Positions 1 through 9,842 of a stretch of DNA of 64,000 bases are shown in pieces. Location of the stretch: assembly GCA_020638135.1 (NCBI GenBank), contig JACKJE010000002.1, positions 124,001 through 188,000 on the forward strand, written 5' to 3'. The position numbers and the translations under genes are program-made. The notes under the pieces were generated by a model that saw nothing but the letters and a program-made list of their open reading frames with translations, did no database searches and was not told the origin of the DNA. Source of the DNA: Methylobacteriaceae bacterium. GTDB lineage: Bacteria; Pseudomonadota; Alphaproteobacteria; Rhizobiales; Beijerinckiaceae. Every line of letters begins with the position of its first letter. The first letter of the stretch is position 1.

Positions 1-80
1 ACCTGAACTCGGCTTGAATTCGGTGAAATAGAGCCGCATGCGCTCGCGCGCGATCGCCGCCTCGCGCGCGGCGCCCGGCC
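1..80 (-). other. window edge, possible start of a further minus-strand gene
   Basis: Directly downstream of the response regulator stop, the minus strand stays open to the window edge. An ATG at 39 would begin a protein reading MRLYFTEFKPSSG. A sensor kinase often follows such a regulator, but only a dozen residues are visible, so no function can be assigned. Confidence 0.2.
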
Positions 81-677
81 TCAGATGATCTTCTGGCGCA
101 GCGCCTTGGTGACGGCTTCCGTCCGGTTGTTCACCCCCAGACGCCGAAAGATGTGATGCCAATGATTCCTCACCGTGCTTTCGGTGATGCCGAGTTCCTC
201 GCCGATCAGCTTGTCAGGCCAGCCCTTGCTCGCAAAGGTCAGGATATCGCGACGCCGCTCGGACATGAGCGTTCCGCCCGCGCCGGCGACCGGCGAGGGG
301 AAGGCTTCGTCGCCCGCCAGCAGCGACTCGACGGCGTCGGCGAGATCGTCGGTGTCGAGTTCCTTCGGCAGACAGGCGACGCCGCCGATGTCGCGCACCT
401 CACCCGCCAGCGCCTGGGTCGGCTCGCCGCACAATAGGCCGACGGCGACCGAGGGATGCGAGGCACGCAATCCGGAGATCAGCTCGAAGCCGTCGCCGTC
501 GATCAGTCGGTAGTCGGCCAGGCACAGGGCGATGGAGGAGTCGGCGGCCAGTTTCGCGCGCGCCTCGGCCGCGCCGGAAGCGACCACGACTTCGAGCCCC
601 TCGATGCGCGCCTCCAGCGCGCGACGCAGCCCTTCGCGGTAGATCGGATGGTCGTCGACAAACAGAATGCGCGTCAT
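81..677 (-). CDS. LuxR/NarL-family two-component response regulator
   Basis: A 198-residue cytoplasmic transcription regulator. An N-terminal receiver domain (residues 1-120) has the acidic pair D8-D9, the likely phosphorylated Asp D55 in 'LADYRL', and the conserved Lys in 'CLPKEL'. The C-terminal helix-turn-helix (about 135-195) carries the LuxR-type 'ITESTVRNHWHHIFRRLGV' pattern. Length is normal for the family. The gene is preceded by about 240 bases without a gene that separate it from the aldo/keto reductase; no convincing operator was seen there. Its partner kinase is not in the window and may lie beyond the left edge. The signal sensed is unknown. Confidence 0.93.
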   Translation of the reverse strand: MTRILFVDDHPIYREGLRRALEARIEGLEVVVASGAAEARAKLAADSSIALCLADYRLIDGDGFELISGLRASHPSVAVGLLCGEPTQALAGEVRDIGGVACLPKELDTDDLADAVESLLAGDEAFPSPVAGAGGTLMSERRRDILTFASKGWPDKLIGEELGITESTVRNHWHHIFRRLGVNNRTEAVTKALRQKII

Positions 678-918
678 GGCCCCGCTCGATCGCGCCTTCC
701 GTGTTGTTCAGAACCCGCTTTCCAGCATTAGCGAATTGCCGGCCCTGTCGCAAACGATCTGTCGGAAGCAACAGATCGCCGCCGTCCGTCGCGGTCGGTA
801 CCCTTGGGGGGCGTCGAGCGCACTGCGCGTCCGGAATGGGGGTTTCGGAACGCAGGAGCCGTCCGAGCGCATCTGACGCGCGCTCGACGCAGCTTCCTCC
901 TGCCTGGAGATTTCCCGC

Positions 919-1917
<999 letters not shown>

Positions 1918-2004
1918 TCAGCCTTGCCTGTTCGGGTTGCGCGCGAGATCGTTGGCGCAGACCGGACGAAAATCAAGAGCGTCCGTCGCCCGAGGGAGGA
2001 ACGA

Positions 2005-2472
2005 ATGGCCATTGAAGCCATGCTGGACAAATTCTGCCGCGCGGTCGAACGGCGCGACGGCGCGGCCTTCGCCGCGCTGTTTGCCGAAGACGGCGTCTAT
2101 CACGACGTCTTCTACGGCGCCTTCGTCGGCCGCGCGAAAATCGCCGGGATGATCGACGACTGGTTCTATCGCACGGCCCGCGACTTTCGCTGGGACATGC
2201 ACGACCCCGTCTCGAACGGGACGTCGCTCTATGCGCGCTACACGTTCTCCTACCGTTCGACGCTGCCGGACGCGCCGGCCGAGCGCATCTGCTTCGAGGG
2301 CGTCGCGATCATGGGCCTGCGCGACGGGCTCATTACGAGCTATCGCGAGATCGCCAATGTCGGCCCGGCGCTGGTCGCGCTCAATTTCGCGCCGGAGCGG
2401 GTTGCGAAGATTCTCGCCAAGGAAGGCGCGGCGCTGAAGGAGGATCCCGATATGGCGCGCCACATCGCGTGA
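2005..2472 (+). CDS. SnoaL-like / NTF2-fold protein
   Basis: A 155-residue protein with the pattern of the SnoaL-like polyketide cyclase/NTF2 fold: an N-terminal helix pair, then 'FAALFAEDGVYHDVF', a 'GR..I' turn and a beta-rich second half. Such proteins are small enzymes or binding proteins of many functions, so the reaction is unassigned. The frame is open from 1924, but the ATG at 2005 has a strong ribosome site (GGGAGGA, four bases upstream) and matches family length, so it is preferred. It stands alone between the divergent reductase and the downstream CoA-transferase. Confidence 0.82.
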   Translation: MAIEAMLDKFCRAVERRDGAAFAALFAEDGVYHDVFYGAFVGRAKIAGMIDDWFYRTARDFRWDMHDPVSNGTSLYARYTFSYRSTLPDAPAERICFEGVAIMGLRDGLITSYREIANVGPALVALNFAPERVAKILAKEGAALKEDPDMARHIA

Positions 2473-2714
2473 CTGTCGGCTCAGGCGATATGCCGTTGGC
2501 CCGCGAGGATGACAGGAGGCTTTGCGTCGCCGACCGGCGGCCCGCCTGCCGCCGCCCAGTTTCGGTCCGCCGTCCAGACATGCGCTTGCCAACGACGACG
2601 GGCGCGGCGAAATTTGCGCCAGCTGGAGAAACAATATGAGCATTGATCGATCCGACGACGATGCGCCCGCGCGGCTGACGCCGGCGCGCGCGAACGGCCT
2701 GAGACAAAGCTGAC

Positions 2715-3866
2715 ATGACGAACCATCCGACGCCCTCATCGCGCAAACCGCTGGAAGGCCTGCTCGTGGTCTCGCTCGAGCAGGCGGTGGCGGCGCCCTA
2801 TTGCTCGTCGCGGCTGGCGGACGCCGGCGCGCGCGTCATCAAGATCGAGCGCGCCGAAGGCGATTTCGCGCGCGGCTACGATACGGCCGCCAAGGGTTCG
2901 TCGAGCTATTTCGTCTGGCTGAACCGCGGCAAGGAAAGCCTCGTCGCCGACATCAAGAATCCCGCCGACGCGAGATTGCTGCACGCCATTCTCGCCAAGG
3001 CCGACGTGTTCATCCAGAACCTCGCGCCGGGCGCGGCGGAGCGCGCGGGCCTCGGCTCGGCCGCGTTGCGCGAAAACAACCCGCGGCTGATCACCGTCGA
3101 CATTTCGGGCTATGGTCCGGGCAATTCCTACACGGACATGAAGGCCTACGACCTGCTGGTGCAGGCAGAGAGCGGGCTTGCCGGCGTGACCGGCCATCCC
3201 GCGGGCCCCGGGCGCGTCGGCGTCTCGGTCTGCGACATCGCCTGCGGCATGGCCGCGCACGCCGCGATCCTCGAGGCGTTGATCGCGCGCTCGATCACGG
3301 GCAGGGGCTCTGCGATCGAGACCAGCCTGTTCGCCGGCATGGCCGACTGGATGAACGTGCCGCTGCTCTATTTCGAAGGCACGGGCGTGGAGCCGAAGCG
3401 GATGGGGCTCGCCCATCCCTCGATCTGCCCCTACGGCGCGTTCGAATTGAAGGACGGCAGCCTCGTCCTGATCTCGATCCAGAACGAGAGGGAATGGGCG
3501 AATTTCTGCCGCGTCGTGATGGGCGACGCCGACCTGCCGAACAAGGCGGGCTACGAGACCAACAACATCCGCGTCGCTAATCGCGACACGGTCGACGCCC
3601 ATGTCGGGTCGGTCTTTGCGGCGATGGGCCGCGAAGAAGCCGAGAATCGGTTGCGCGCGGCGGGCACGGCCTACGGCTTCGTGAACACGCTCGCCGAACT
3701 CGCCCATCATCCGGCGCTGCGCCGTGTCGCGGTCGAAACGCCGAATGGCGCCGTTTCGATCGTCGCGCCGCCGACGACGCGCGACGGGGCCATGCCGGAA
3801 CTCGGTCCGATCCCGCAGATCGGCGAACATACGAAAAGAATTCGCGCTGAATTCTCGAAGCCGTGA
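2715..3866 (+). CDS. CaiB/BaiF family (class III) CoA-transferase
   Basis: A 383-residue class III CoA-transferase, which moves CoA between carboxylic acids through an aspartyl-CoA intermediate. The opening 'LVVSLEQAVAAPYCSSRLADAGARVIKIE' region (residues 17-45) is typical, and the catalytic Asp is D146 in 'KAYDLLVQAESGL'. The donor and acceptor acids cannot be read from sequence. The short-chain dehydrogenase reading frame follows 32 bases later on the same strand, so the two probably formed one operon for the breakdown of an organic acid. That dehydrogenase is now frameshifted, which leaves the present use of this enzyme open. Confidence 0.93.
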   Translation: MTNHPTPSSRKPLEGLLVVSLEQAVAAPYCSSRLADAGARVIKIERAEGDFARGYDTAAKGSSSYFVWLNRGKESLVADIKNPADARLLHAILAKADVFIQNLAPGAAERAGLGSAALRENNPRLITVDISGYGPGNSYTDMKAYDLLVQAESGLAGVTGHPAGPGRVGVSVCDIACGMAAHAAILEALIARSITGRGSAIETSLFAGMADWMNVPLLYFEGTGVEPKRMGLAHPSICPYGAFELKDGSLVLISIQNEREWANFCRVVMGDADLPNKAGYETNNIRVANRDTVDAHVGSVFAAMGREEAENRLRAAGTAYGFVNTLAELAHHPALRRVAVETPNGAVSIVAPPTTRDGAMPELGPIPQIGEHTKRIRAEFSKP

Positions 3867-3898
3867 TGCGCGTCGGCCGGCGCGAGGGAGAGGACGCC

Positions 3899-4649
3899 AT
3901 GAGACTGCAGCACAAGGTCGCAATCGTGACAGGCGCCGGCGGCGGCTTCGGCGAAGGAATCGCCAAACTCTTCGCCGCGGAAGGCGCGCAAGTGGCGGTC
4001 GTCGATATCCGCGAGGCGGAGGCGCAACGCGTGGCGAAAGAGATCGGCGCCGCGGCGCTCGCGATCAAGGCGGATGTCGGCGACGCTGGCGATGTGCAGC
4101 GCGTCGTCGACGAGACGAAGGCGAAATTCGGCGCGCCGCATATTCTCGTCAACAATGCGGGCGTAACGCACAAGAACCGACCGATCATGGAGGTGGACGA
4201 GGCGACCTTCGACCACATCTTCCGCGTGAATGTGAAGTCGATCTTCCAATTTCGTTCGGTCGGCCGCGCCCGTCATGCGCGACAATGGCGGCGGCGTGAT
4301 CCTCAACGTCGGCTCGACCGCCGGCATCCGTCCGCGTCCCGGCCTGACCTGGTACAATGCGACCAAGGGCGCGGTGAACCTCGCCTCCAAGTCGCTCGCC
4401 GTCGAACTCGCGCCGTGGAAGATCCGCGTCAACGCGATCTGCCCGGTGATCGGCGAAACCGGCCTGCTCGAAGCCTTCATGGGCATGCCCGACACGCCGG
4501 AAAACCGCGCGAAATTTCTCGCGACCATTCCGCTCGGCCGCATGTCGCGCCCCTCGGACATCGCCAATGCCGCGCTGTATCTGGCGTCCGACGAGGCCGA
4601 GTTCATCACCGGCGTCGAGTTGCCGGTCGACGGCGGCCGCACGGTCTGA
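3899..4649 (+). pseudogene. short-chain dehydrogenase/reductase, one-base frameshift
   Basis: A classical SDR broken by one extra base. The first part reads the Rossmann motif 'TGAGGGFGEG' and 'NNAG', then leaves frame at the TTT at 4250-4252. Removing one T joins it exactly to the second part, which carries the catalytic Ser in 'NVGSTAG', the YxxxK pair in 'WYNATKG' and the C-terminal 'GVELPVDGGRTV'. The repaired protein would be 249 residues, a normal SDR. ATG at 3899 is preceded by a purine-rich GAGGGAGAGG. It is either a real inactivating mutation or a homopolymer sequencing error. Decay in the fragment just downstream makes a real loss plausible. Confidence 0.85.
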
Positions 4650-4666
4650 CCGGAAGGAGAAGGGCC

Positions 4667-4789
4667 ATGGTTGCGGCGGGCGCACGAAAGTTCGCACGAA
4701 AAACCCGCCGCTGGCCGAGGCGCCGACGACGGTTGCGAGCAGGTTCGGCAAGGACGGCCCGAGCGTATCGAGCGGCCAGGACAACGTGA
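4667..4789 (+). other. possible 5' remnant of a truncated gene
   Basis: Seventeen bases after the dehydrogenase stop, a good ribosome site (GGAGAAGG) precedes an ATG that opens a 40-residue Arg-rich frame with no recognisable domain. It runs antisense into the RuBisCO-like fragment. The simplest reading is that a third operon gene once began here and was cut off by the rearrangement that joined the two truncated pieces. Confidence 0.2.
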
Positions 4790-5034
4790 CCAGCGCGCGG
4801 CGGTAGCCCGCGTCTTCCTTTGACTCCACACGCGCGGACGGCAAAGACGGCGCGTCCGTTTCGCCGAGCAGTTCGAGGCCGACGACCCGCGCCGCGACGC
4901 GCGCCTTGAGTTCGGGCGTCACGCCGGGCACGGCGACGAACGCGCCGCTCGACTGCTCGCCCGCCATGACGACGCGCCTGACGTCTCCCGGCGTCTCCAG
5001 GAGATAGTCGGCTTCGATAAAGACCCCCCGGCAT
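4722..5034 (-). pseudogene. N-terminal fragment of a RuBisCO-like protein (form IV)
   Basis: About 100 residues resembling the N-terminal domain of RuBisCO large-chain-like proteins: 'ADYLLETPGDVRRVVMAGEQ', a 'FVAVPGVTPELKARVAARVV' region and 'LSWPLDTLGPSLPNLLATVV' at the end. Homology stops near 4722, so the catalytic barrel is absent. The ATG at 5034 has an upstream GGAG but is out of frame with the body. Removing one base from the six-base run at 5024-5029 restores MPGVFIEADYLLET. This is therefore a truncated, frameshifted remnant abutting the end of the broken dehydrogenase. The family assignment rests on motif memory, not on a search. Confidence 0.72.
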
Positions 5035-5359
5035 TCAGACTGCTCCGCTCGATCTGCGCTGATCCTGTCGATGCAGATATGGGCTTCAGATGCACAATAG
5101 CGAGCCGCACTGGATGACGGCGGACAGTCGCCCGATTGTTGGTGGTCGACCACGGAAAACTCGGCTGGAAGCCGGGCGCAATCTTCGAGCCTCCCCAAGG
5201 CAACGATGCCGGCAGAAGGTCAAACATGCTGCCGCGCAAGCGGTCGTCCGCACCCAGCGTCGACCGACATGAACAGGTCGGGCGGCCCGATGAGTCGCAT
5301 TCCGCCGTTTGCGCTCGGAGGGCTGATTGAGCCGCAATCGGCTCGGGGTATGATAAGCT

Positions 5360-6424
5360 ATGGCGTTATTCCGAAATTCGCATTTGTGGCCGGGCGTGCC
5401 GCTGGCGTTCGCATCCGCCGTTCTGTTCGGCGCCTCGACGCCTTTCGCGAAGCTTCTCTTGGGCGAGATCGACCCGCAGCCGCTCGCCGGGCTGATGTAT
5501 CTCGGCGCCGGCCTCGGCCTCGCCGCCGTTCATGCCGGGCGGGCGGCATTCGGCACGGAGGCGCCCGAGGCGCCATTGCGACGCGCCGACGCCCCGTGGC
5601 TCGCGGCTGTCGTCCTGTTCGGCGGCGTCGCGGGACCGCTTTTGCTGATGCTCGGTCTTGCGCGCACGAGCGCATCCTCCGGATCGTTGCTGCTCAATCT
5701 CGAGGGGCTCGCGACCATGGCGATCGCATGGATCGTCTTTCGCGAGAATGTCGATCGTCGGCTGCTCGTCGGGGCCGGCGCCATCCTGGCAGGCGCCGTG
5801 GTTCTGTCGTGGCGAGGCGAAGGCGTCCGCCTCGACGCGGGCGGACTTCTGATCGCGGCGGCCTGTCTGGCCTGGGGAATCGACAATAATCTCACGCGCA
5901 AACTTTCATCCGCAGACCCGGTGCTGATCGCGCTCATCAAGGGCCTCGCCGCTGGCGCCATGAACCTTTCATTCGCACTGTTGCGCGGCGCGGAGCTACC
6001 GTCAGTCGCCGCGGTCGTCGCCGCAGGCAGCGTCGGGTTTTTCGGCGTCGGCGTCAGCCTCGTCTTTTTCGTGCTCGCTTTGAGATATCTCGGAAGTGCG
6101 CGGACCGGGGCCTATTTTTCGCTCGCTCCGTTCATCGGCGCGCTGGTCGCGTTGGGGCTCCTGCGGGAGCCGATCACCGTTCAACTCGTCGCTGCCGGCG
6201 CGCTCATGGGCTTCGGTCTATGGTTGCACCTGTCGGAGCGACACGACCACATGCACGAGCATGCGGCGATCGAGCATGAGCACAGCCACGTCCATGACGC
6301 GCATCATCAGCATGCCCACGACGGGCCGACGATCGAGCCGCATTCACATTGGCATCGGCATGAGCCGATGCGACACAGGCATGTCCATTATCCCGATCTG
6401 CACCACCGGCACAGCCACGAGTAG
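5360..6424 (+). CDS. DMT/EamA-type permease with His-rich C-terminal tail
   Basis: A 354-residue inner-membrane transporter of the drug/metabolite family, with two EamA repeats giving about ten transmembrane segments across residues 10-290. The last 60 or so residues form a soluble tail with about 23 His, as in 'HEHSHVHDAHHQHAHD'. Tails of this kind are known in metal transporters and metallochaperones as ion-binding stretches, whereas ordinary EamA permeases lack one. It lies just before copC-copD, so transport or sensing of copper, nickel or zinc is a reasonable inference. Substrate and direction are not shown by the sequence. ATG at 5360 gives the family-typical N-terminus. Confidence 0.9.
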   Translation: MALFRNSHLWPGVPLAFASAVLFGASTPFAKLLLGEIDPQPLAGLMYLGAGLGLAAVHAGRAAFGTEAPEAPLRRADAPWLAAVVLFGGVAGPLLLMLGLARTSASSGSLLLNLEGLATMAIAWIVFRENVDRRLLVGAGAILAGAVVLSWRGEGVRLDAGGLLIAAACLAWGIDNNLTRKLSSADPVLIALIKGLAAGAMNLSFALLRGAELPSVAAVVAAGSVGFFGVGVSLVFFVLALRYLGSARTGAYFSLAPFIGALVALGLLREPITVQLVAAGALMGFGLWLHLSERHDHMHEHAAIEHEHSHVHDAHHQHAHDGPTIEPHSHWHRHEPMRHRHVHYPDLHHRHSHE

Positions 6425-6463
6425 TCTCCGCCAGGTCGGAAGTTCTGATGCGAGCGAATGACG

Positions 6464-6637
6464 CTATGCGCCTGCGCCCGATTGCGGCGCGTCGATGAAT
6501 AGCAATTCCCGGTTCGACAGGATGCTGCATTTGCGCGAGGATCGATTCGGGTCGGGCGCGCCTGTGCGCGTTGCCGGCGACCTGGGAATTGCACGCCGCC
6601 ACAGCCTTGCGGACGCCTCAAGGTTGTTGAGGTTCAT
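6464..6637 (-). CDS. possible small protein, 57 residues
   Basis: A short minus-strand frame between the permease and copC, divergent from copC. It begins MNLNNLEASARLWRR and ends 'LSNRELLFIDAPQSG', faintly like the end of small Arg-rich DUF1127-type proteins. The ribosome site is weak (AGGG, far upstream). Nothing else is recognised, and the rest of the 6425-6751 interval holds only a palindrome. It may be spurious. Confidence 0.28.
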   Translation of the reverse strand: MNLNNLEASARLWRRAIPRSPATRTGAPDPNRSSRKCSILSNRELLFIDAPQSGAGA

Positions 6638-6661
6638 GGTTTCATTTCGCCCTGTGGGATT

Positions 6662-6673
6662 GATCATATGATC
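6662..6673. promoter_or_regulatory. perfect 12-bp palindrome upstream of copC
   Basis: GATCATATGATC is a perfect palindrome about 80 bases before the copC start and 25 bases before the divergent small frame. Its position suits a repressor or activator operator for the copper genes. No match to the usual CueR or CopY boxes is evident, so the regulator is unknown. Confidence 0.35.
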
Positions 6674-6751
6674 GCATCGAAACGATTGAGCCGAACGCGA
6701 TGCAGATGCCGGATTGAGCAGAATCCCGTTTGTAGAACTCTGGAGAACGGA

Positions 6752-7117
6752 ATGCGCCCCACCTTGTTCCTGCCGCTCCTGACGGCGACCAGCTTCGCCC
6801 TCGTTACCGCGCCGGCGCTTGCGCATCCTGCGCTCCTTCGTTCCGATCCGGCCGCAGGCGGAACGGCCAAGCCGCCGGCCGTCGTCTCGCTCTGGTTCTC
6901 CGAGAAGATCGAGCCCGTCTTCAACAAGCTGGAAATCATCGACGCAAAAGGAGCCCACTTCGAGGATGGCAAGGCGAGCGTCGCAGCCGACGACAGCAAA
7001 CGCCTCGACGTGCGCGTGAAGCCGCTGCCCGCGGGCCGGTACCGCGTTCACTGGCGCGCCTCGGCCGCCGATACGCACAAGATCGAGGGCTCGTTCGCGT
7101 TTCAGGTTCAGCCGTGA
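6752..7117 (+). CDS. copC: CopC-type periplasmic copper-binding protein
   Basis: A 121-residue secreted protein that binds copper in the periplasm and is thought to pass it to CopD. A signal peptide ends 'APALA', leaving His25 as the mature N-terminus, which is the first Cu(II) ligand in this family. The second site is visible as 'ADTHKIEG' near the C-terminus (Asp and His ligands), and the beta-sandwich pattern 'LLRSDPAAGG...SLWFSE' is typical. ATG at 6752 has GGAGA upstream and starts a proper signal peptide, so it is preferred to an in-frame ATG at 6668. It overlaps copD by four bases, implying coupled translation. Confidence 0.93.
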   Translation: MRPTLFLPLLTATSFALVTAPALAHPALLRSDPAAGGTAKPPAVVSLWFSEKIEPVFNKLEIIDAKGAHFEDGKASVAADDSKRLDVRVKPLPAGRYRVHWRASAADTHKIEGSFAFQVQP

Positions 7118-8001
7118 CGGCGGAATGGGTCGCGCTCGTCATCGCGCGATGGATGAATTTTCTGTCGGTCGCCACCTTGTTCGGCATGGCGCTCTTTCTG
7201 TTCTACGCGCCGCGTGAGTCGCGAAAATGCCTGGCGGTCTCGCCTGTTTCCGACCGCCTGTTCGTCGCGGGCGGCGCGCTCGCCTTTATCTCGAGCTTGG
7301 CCTGGGCCGGCGCGGCGCTCGTGGATCTGGCGGCAGACGCGGGCGCGTTGCTCGATCGCAGCGCATGGTCGAGCTTTCTGTTCGACACGAGCTTTGGCGT
7401 CGTCTGGATGGTTCGCGGCGCGCTTGCGGCAGCGCTGGCGCTATGCGTGGCGCGCGGCGCGCGCGCGCGTGCGGCAATCGTCGTGCTGAGCGCATGCATG
7501 CTTCTCAGCCAATCATGGATCGGGCATGTCGCGTCTCTGTCGCCGCCGGTGCGATGGGGGGTGGCGCTCGCACATGGTCTCCATGTTCTGGGCGCCGGCG
7601 CATGGCTCGGCGGATTGACCGCACTGATCGTAGTCTTGCCGGCATTTCGCGCATGTGGCGATCAAGAATCCGCAGCAGCTCTCCTGACGCGCTTTTCATC
7701 GATCGGGCTCGCCGCGGTGACAGCGATCCTGATCGGCGGCGCGATCAACGTCATCGTACACACGCAGGTGTCCGCGCTGCTGGCCTCGGAATGGGGGCGG
7801 ATCCTCGGCCTGAAGATCTTGCTCGTGCTGGCGATGCTGGCTCTCGCAAGTCTGAACCGCTTTTTTCTATCGCCTGGCTTTTCCAGGCAGGGAGCTGCGA
7901 ATTTCAGCGCATTGTTCCGCAGCGTTGTCCTGGAGCAGGCGCTTGGGATCGCCGTGCTGGGCCTTACGGCCGCGCTCGGAATACTGGACCCGGCCAGCTG
8001 A
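7114..8001 (+). CDS. copD: CopD-type inner-membrane copper protein
   Basis: A 295-residue membrane protein with about eight hydrophobic segments, belonging to the CopD family that works with CopC in copper uptake or supply. Histidines in 'GHVASLSPPVRWGVALAHGLHVLGAGAW'-type segments (residues 135-165) lie where the family places its metal-handling residues. The GTG start at 7114 overlaps the copC stop (GTGA), and no better start exists. Its stop is followed by about 100 bases before the convergent CusF-like gene. Confidence 0.92.
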   Translation: MTAEWVALVIARWMNFLSVATLFGMALFLFYAPRESRKCLAVSPVSDRLFVAGGALAFISSLAWAGAALVDLAADAGALLDRSAWSSFLFDTSFGVVWMVRGALAAALALCVARGARARAAIVVLSACMLLSQSWIGHVASLSPPVRWGVALAHGLHVLGAGAWLGGLTALIVVLPAFRACGDQESAAALLTRFSSIGLAAVTAILIGGAINVIVHTQVSALLASEWGRILGLKILLVLAMLALASLNRFFLSPGFSRQGAANFSALFRSVVLEQALGIAVLGLTAALGILDPAS

Positions 8002-8107
8002 GCGCAGGTTGCGACCGCCCCCGGTCCGACCGGGGACGCCCTGCTGTCTATCGGCGCAACGCGAACGTCATTTCACGCTATCGTCAATGCGCGAGCGCTG
8101 TGCGCTC

Positions 8108-8401
8108 TCACTTCGCCTTTTCGATGGCCGTGACGGTCAACTGACCATTGACCGTATCCGCCTTGAAGCGAATCTTGTCCCCTGCCTTTACGGCCTTCAG
8201 GACGGCGGGATCGGCGGCACGGAACACCATTGTCATCGGCTCCATGTCGAGATTGGGGATCTTCTCGTGATCGATCGTGACCTTGCCGGCCGATGAATCG
8301 ACCTTCACGACCTTGCCGGCGACCAAGGACGCGGTCTGCGCGTCCGCCATAATTGAGGAAGCGACAAGGGCGGCAAAGGACAATGTGGCGAGTTTTTTCA
8401 A
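8108..8401 (-). CDS. cusF: CusF-like periplasmic copper-binding protein
   Basis: A 97-residue secreted protein of the CusF family, which carries Cu(I) in the periplasm. After a signal peptide ending 'IMADAQT', the metal site reads His in 'IDHEKIPNL' followed by 'DMEPMTMVF', the MxM pair of CusF. The Trp that caps Cu(I) in E. coli CusF is replaced here by Met. The preferred start is TTG at 8401, seven bases after AGGAGAT, because an ATG at 8437 would add a non-signal N-terminus. It is the last gene of the minus-strand copper operon, 45 bases after the multicopper oxidase. Confidence 0.9.
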   Translation of the reverse strand: MKKLATLSFAALVASSIMADAQTASLVAGKVVKVDSSAGKVTIDHEKIPNLDMEPMTMVFRAADPAVLKAVKAGDKIRFKADTVNGQLTVTAIEKAK

Positions 8402-8446
8402 AGTTGATCTCCTTTCGTGGGACAGTTCGAAACGCATCCTGCGTTT

Positions 8447-9832
8447 CTATTGGTTGTGCTGGTGCGAGCCGCGCGGCTTGACTGCATGGACATCGACCCT
8501 GGTCGATTGCGGATCGGCGGCGCCCTTTGCGCGCGGCGCGGCGGCGGCGCGCTCGTCGACGAGATGCGCGACCGTGCCTTCGGGATGCTTGTACCAACCG
8601 GGGTCCTTGTAGTCGCCGCTCGCCAGCCCCTCGCGCACCTTCAGGACGGAGAACATGCCGCCCATCTCGACCGGTCCGAACTGCGCATAGCCGGTCATCA
8701 TCGGCAACGTGTTGTCGGGCAGCGGCATTTCCATCGCGCCCATGTCGCCCATGCCGCGCTCGCCCATTGCCATGTAGCCCGGCGCAATCTTGCCGATCTT
8801 CTTCTGCATGCTCTTCAGATCGACGCCGATGTAGGTCTTCACCGAGTGCCCCATCGCATTCATCGTGTGATGCGACTTGTGGCAGTGCATCGCCCAGTCG
8901 CCGAGTTCGTCCGCGACGAACTCGATCGCGCGCATTTGTCCGACGGCAATGTCGACAGTGACTTCCGGCCATGCGGCGCCCGGCGGCACGAAGCCGCCGT
9001 CCGTTCCGGTCACCGTGAACTCGTGGCCGTGGATATGGATCGGATGGTTGGTCATCGTGAGATTGCCGATGCGCACGCGCACCTTGTCTCCGCGACCGGC
9101 GACGAGCGGATCGATGCCGGGGAAGACACGGCTGTTCCACGCCCACATGTTGAATTCGAGCATCGTATTGACCTTGGGCACGTAACTGCCGGGCTCGATG
9201 TCGAAGGCGTTCAGCAGGAAACAGAAGTCGCGATCGACGCGCCGCTCCGCGGGATCGCGGGGATGCACGATGAACAGGCCCATCATGCCCATGGCCATCT
9301 GCGTCATCTCGTCGGCGTGCGGGTGGTACATGAACGTGCCGGCGCGCCGCAGCTGGAATTCGTAGACGAATGTCTGCCCGGGCTTGATGCCGGGCTGGGT
9401 CAGGCCCGAGACGCCGTCCATGCCGTTGGGCAGACGCTGCCCATGCCAGTGGACCGCCGTATGCTCCGGCAATCTGTTCGTCACGAAAATGCGCACCTTG
9501 TCGCCTTCGACCGCCTCGATCGTCGGCCCCGGCGACTGGCCGTTGTAGCCCCAGAGGTAGCCCCTCATGCCCGGCGCCAGTTCGCGGACGACGGGTTCGG
9601 CGACGAGGTGAAACTCCTTCCAGTCGCCATTCATGCGCCACGGCAGCGTCCAGCCGTTGAGCGTGACGACGGGGTTGTAGTCGGGACCCGTGTGCGGAGC
9701 GAGCGGCGGCTGTGTCATTGCATCCTTCGCGCTCGCCGCCTCCGGAATGGCGGCGGCCGCACGGCCGGCGACAAGCGCTGTCGACACGGCCGACGCCGCA
9801 GCGACGGGAAGAAATTGTCGTCTGGAGAACAT
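8447..9832 (-). CDS. twin-arginine-exported multicopper oxidase
   Basis: A 461-residue periplasmic multicopper oxidase. Export is by the Tat route ('SRRQFLPVAAA', residues 3-13). All four copper-binding blocks are present: HWHG at 128-131, HPH at 170-172, HPIHIHGH at 263-270 and HCHKSHH at 316-322. A Met-rich stretch follows (about 340-385, 'MGERGMGDMGAMEMP'), as in Cu(I) oxidases of copper resistance. The probable role is oxidation of Cu(I) to the less toxic Cu(II). ATG at 9832 has GAGGAGG upstream; the frame stays open beyond it but overlaps the next gene. It sits between the efflux lipoprotein and the CusF-like gene. Confidence 0.94.
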   Translation of the reverse strand: MFSRRQFLPVAAASAVSTALVAGRAAAAIPEAASAKDAMTQPPLAPHTGPDYNPVVTLNGWTLPWRMNGDWKEFHLVAEPVVRELAPGMRGYLWGYNGQSPGPTIEAVEGDKVRIFVTNRLPEHTAVHWHGQRLPNGMDGVSGLTQPGIKPGQTFVYEFQLRRAGTFMYHPHADEMTQMAMGMMGLFIVHPRDPAERRVDRDFCFLLNAFDIEPGSYVPKVNTMLEFNMWAWNSRVFPGIDPLVAGRGDKVRVRIGNLTMTNHPIHIHGHEFTVTGTDGGFVPPGAAWPEVTVDIAVGQMRAIEFVADELGDWAMHCHKSHHTMNAMGHSVKTYIGVDLKSMQKKIGKIAPGYMAMGERGMGDMGAMEMPLPDNTLPMMTGYAQFGPVEMGGMFSVLKVREGLASGDYKDPGWYKHPEGTVAHLVDERAAAAPRAKGAADPQSTRVDVHAVKPRGSHQHNQ

Positions 9833-9842
9833 GCTCGCCTCC

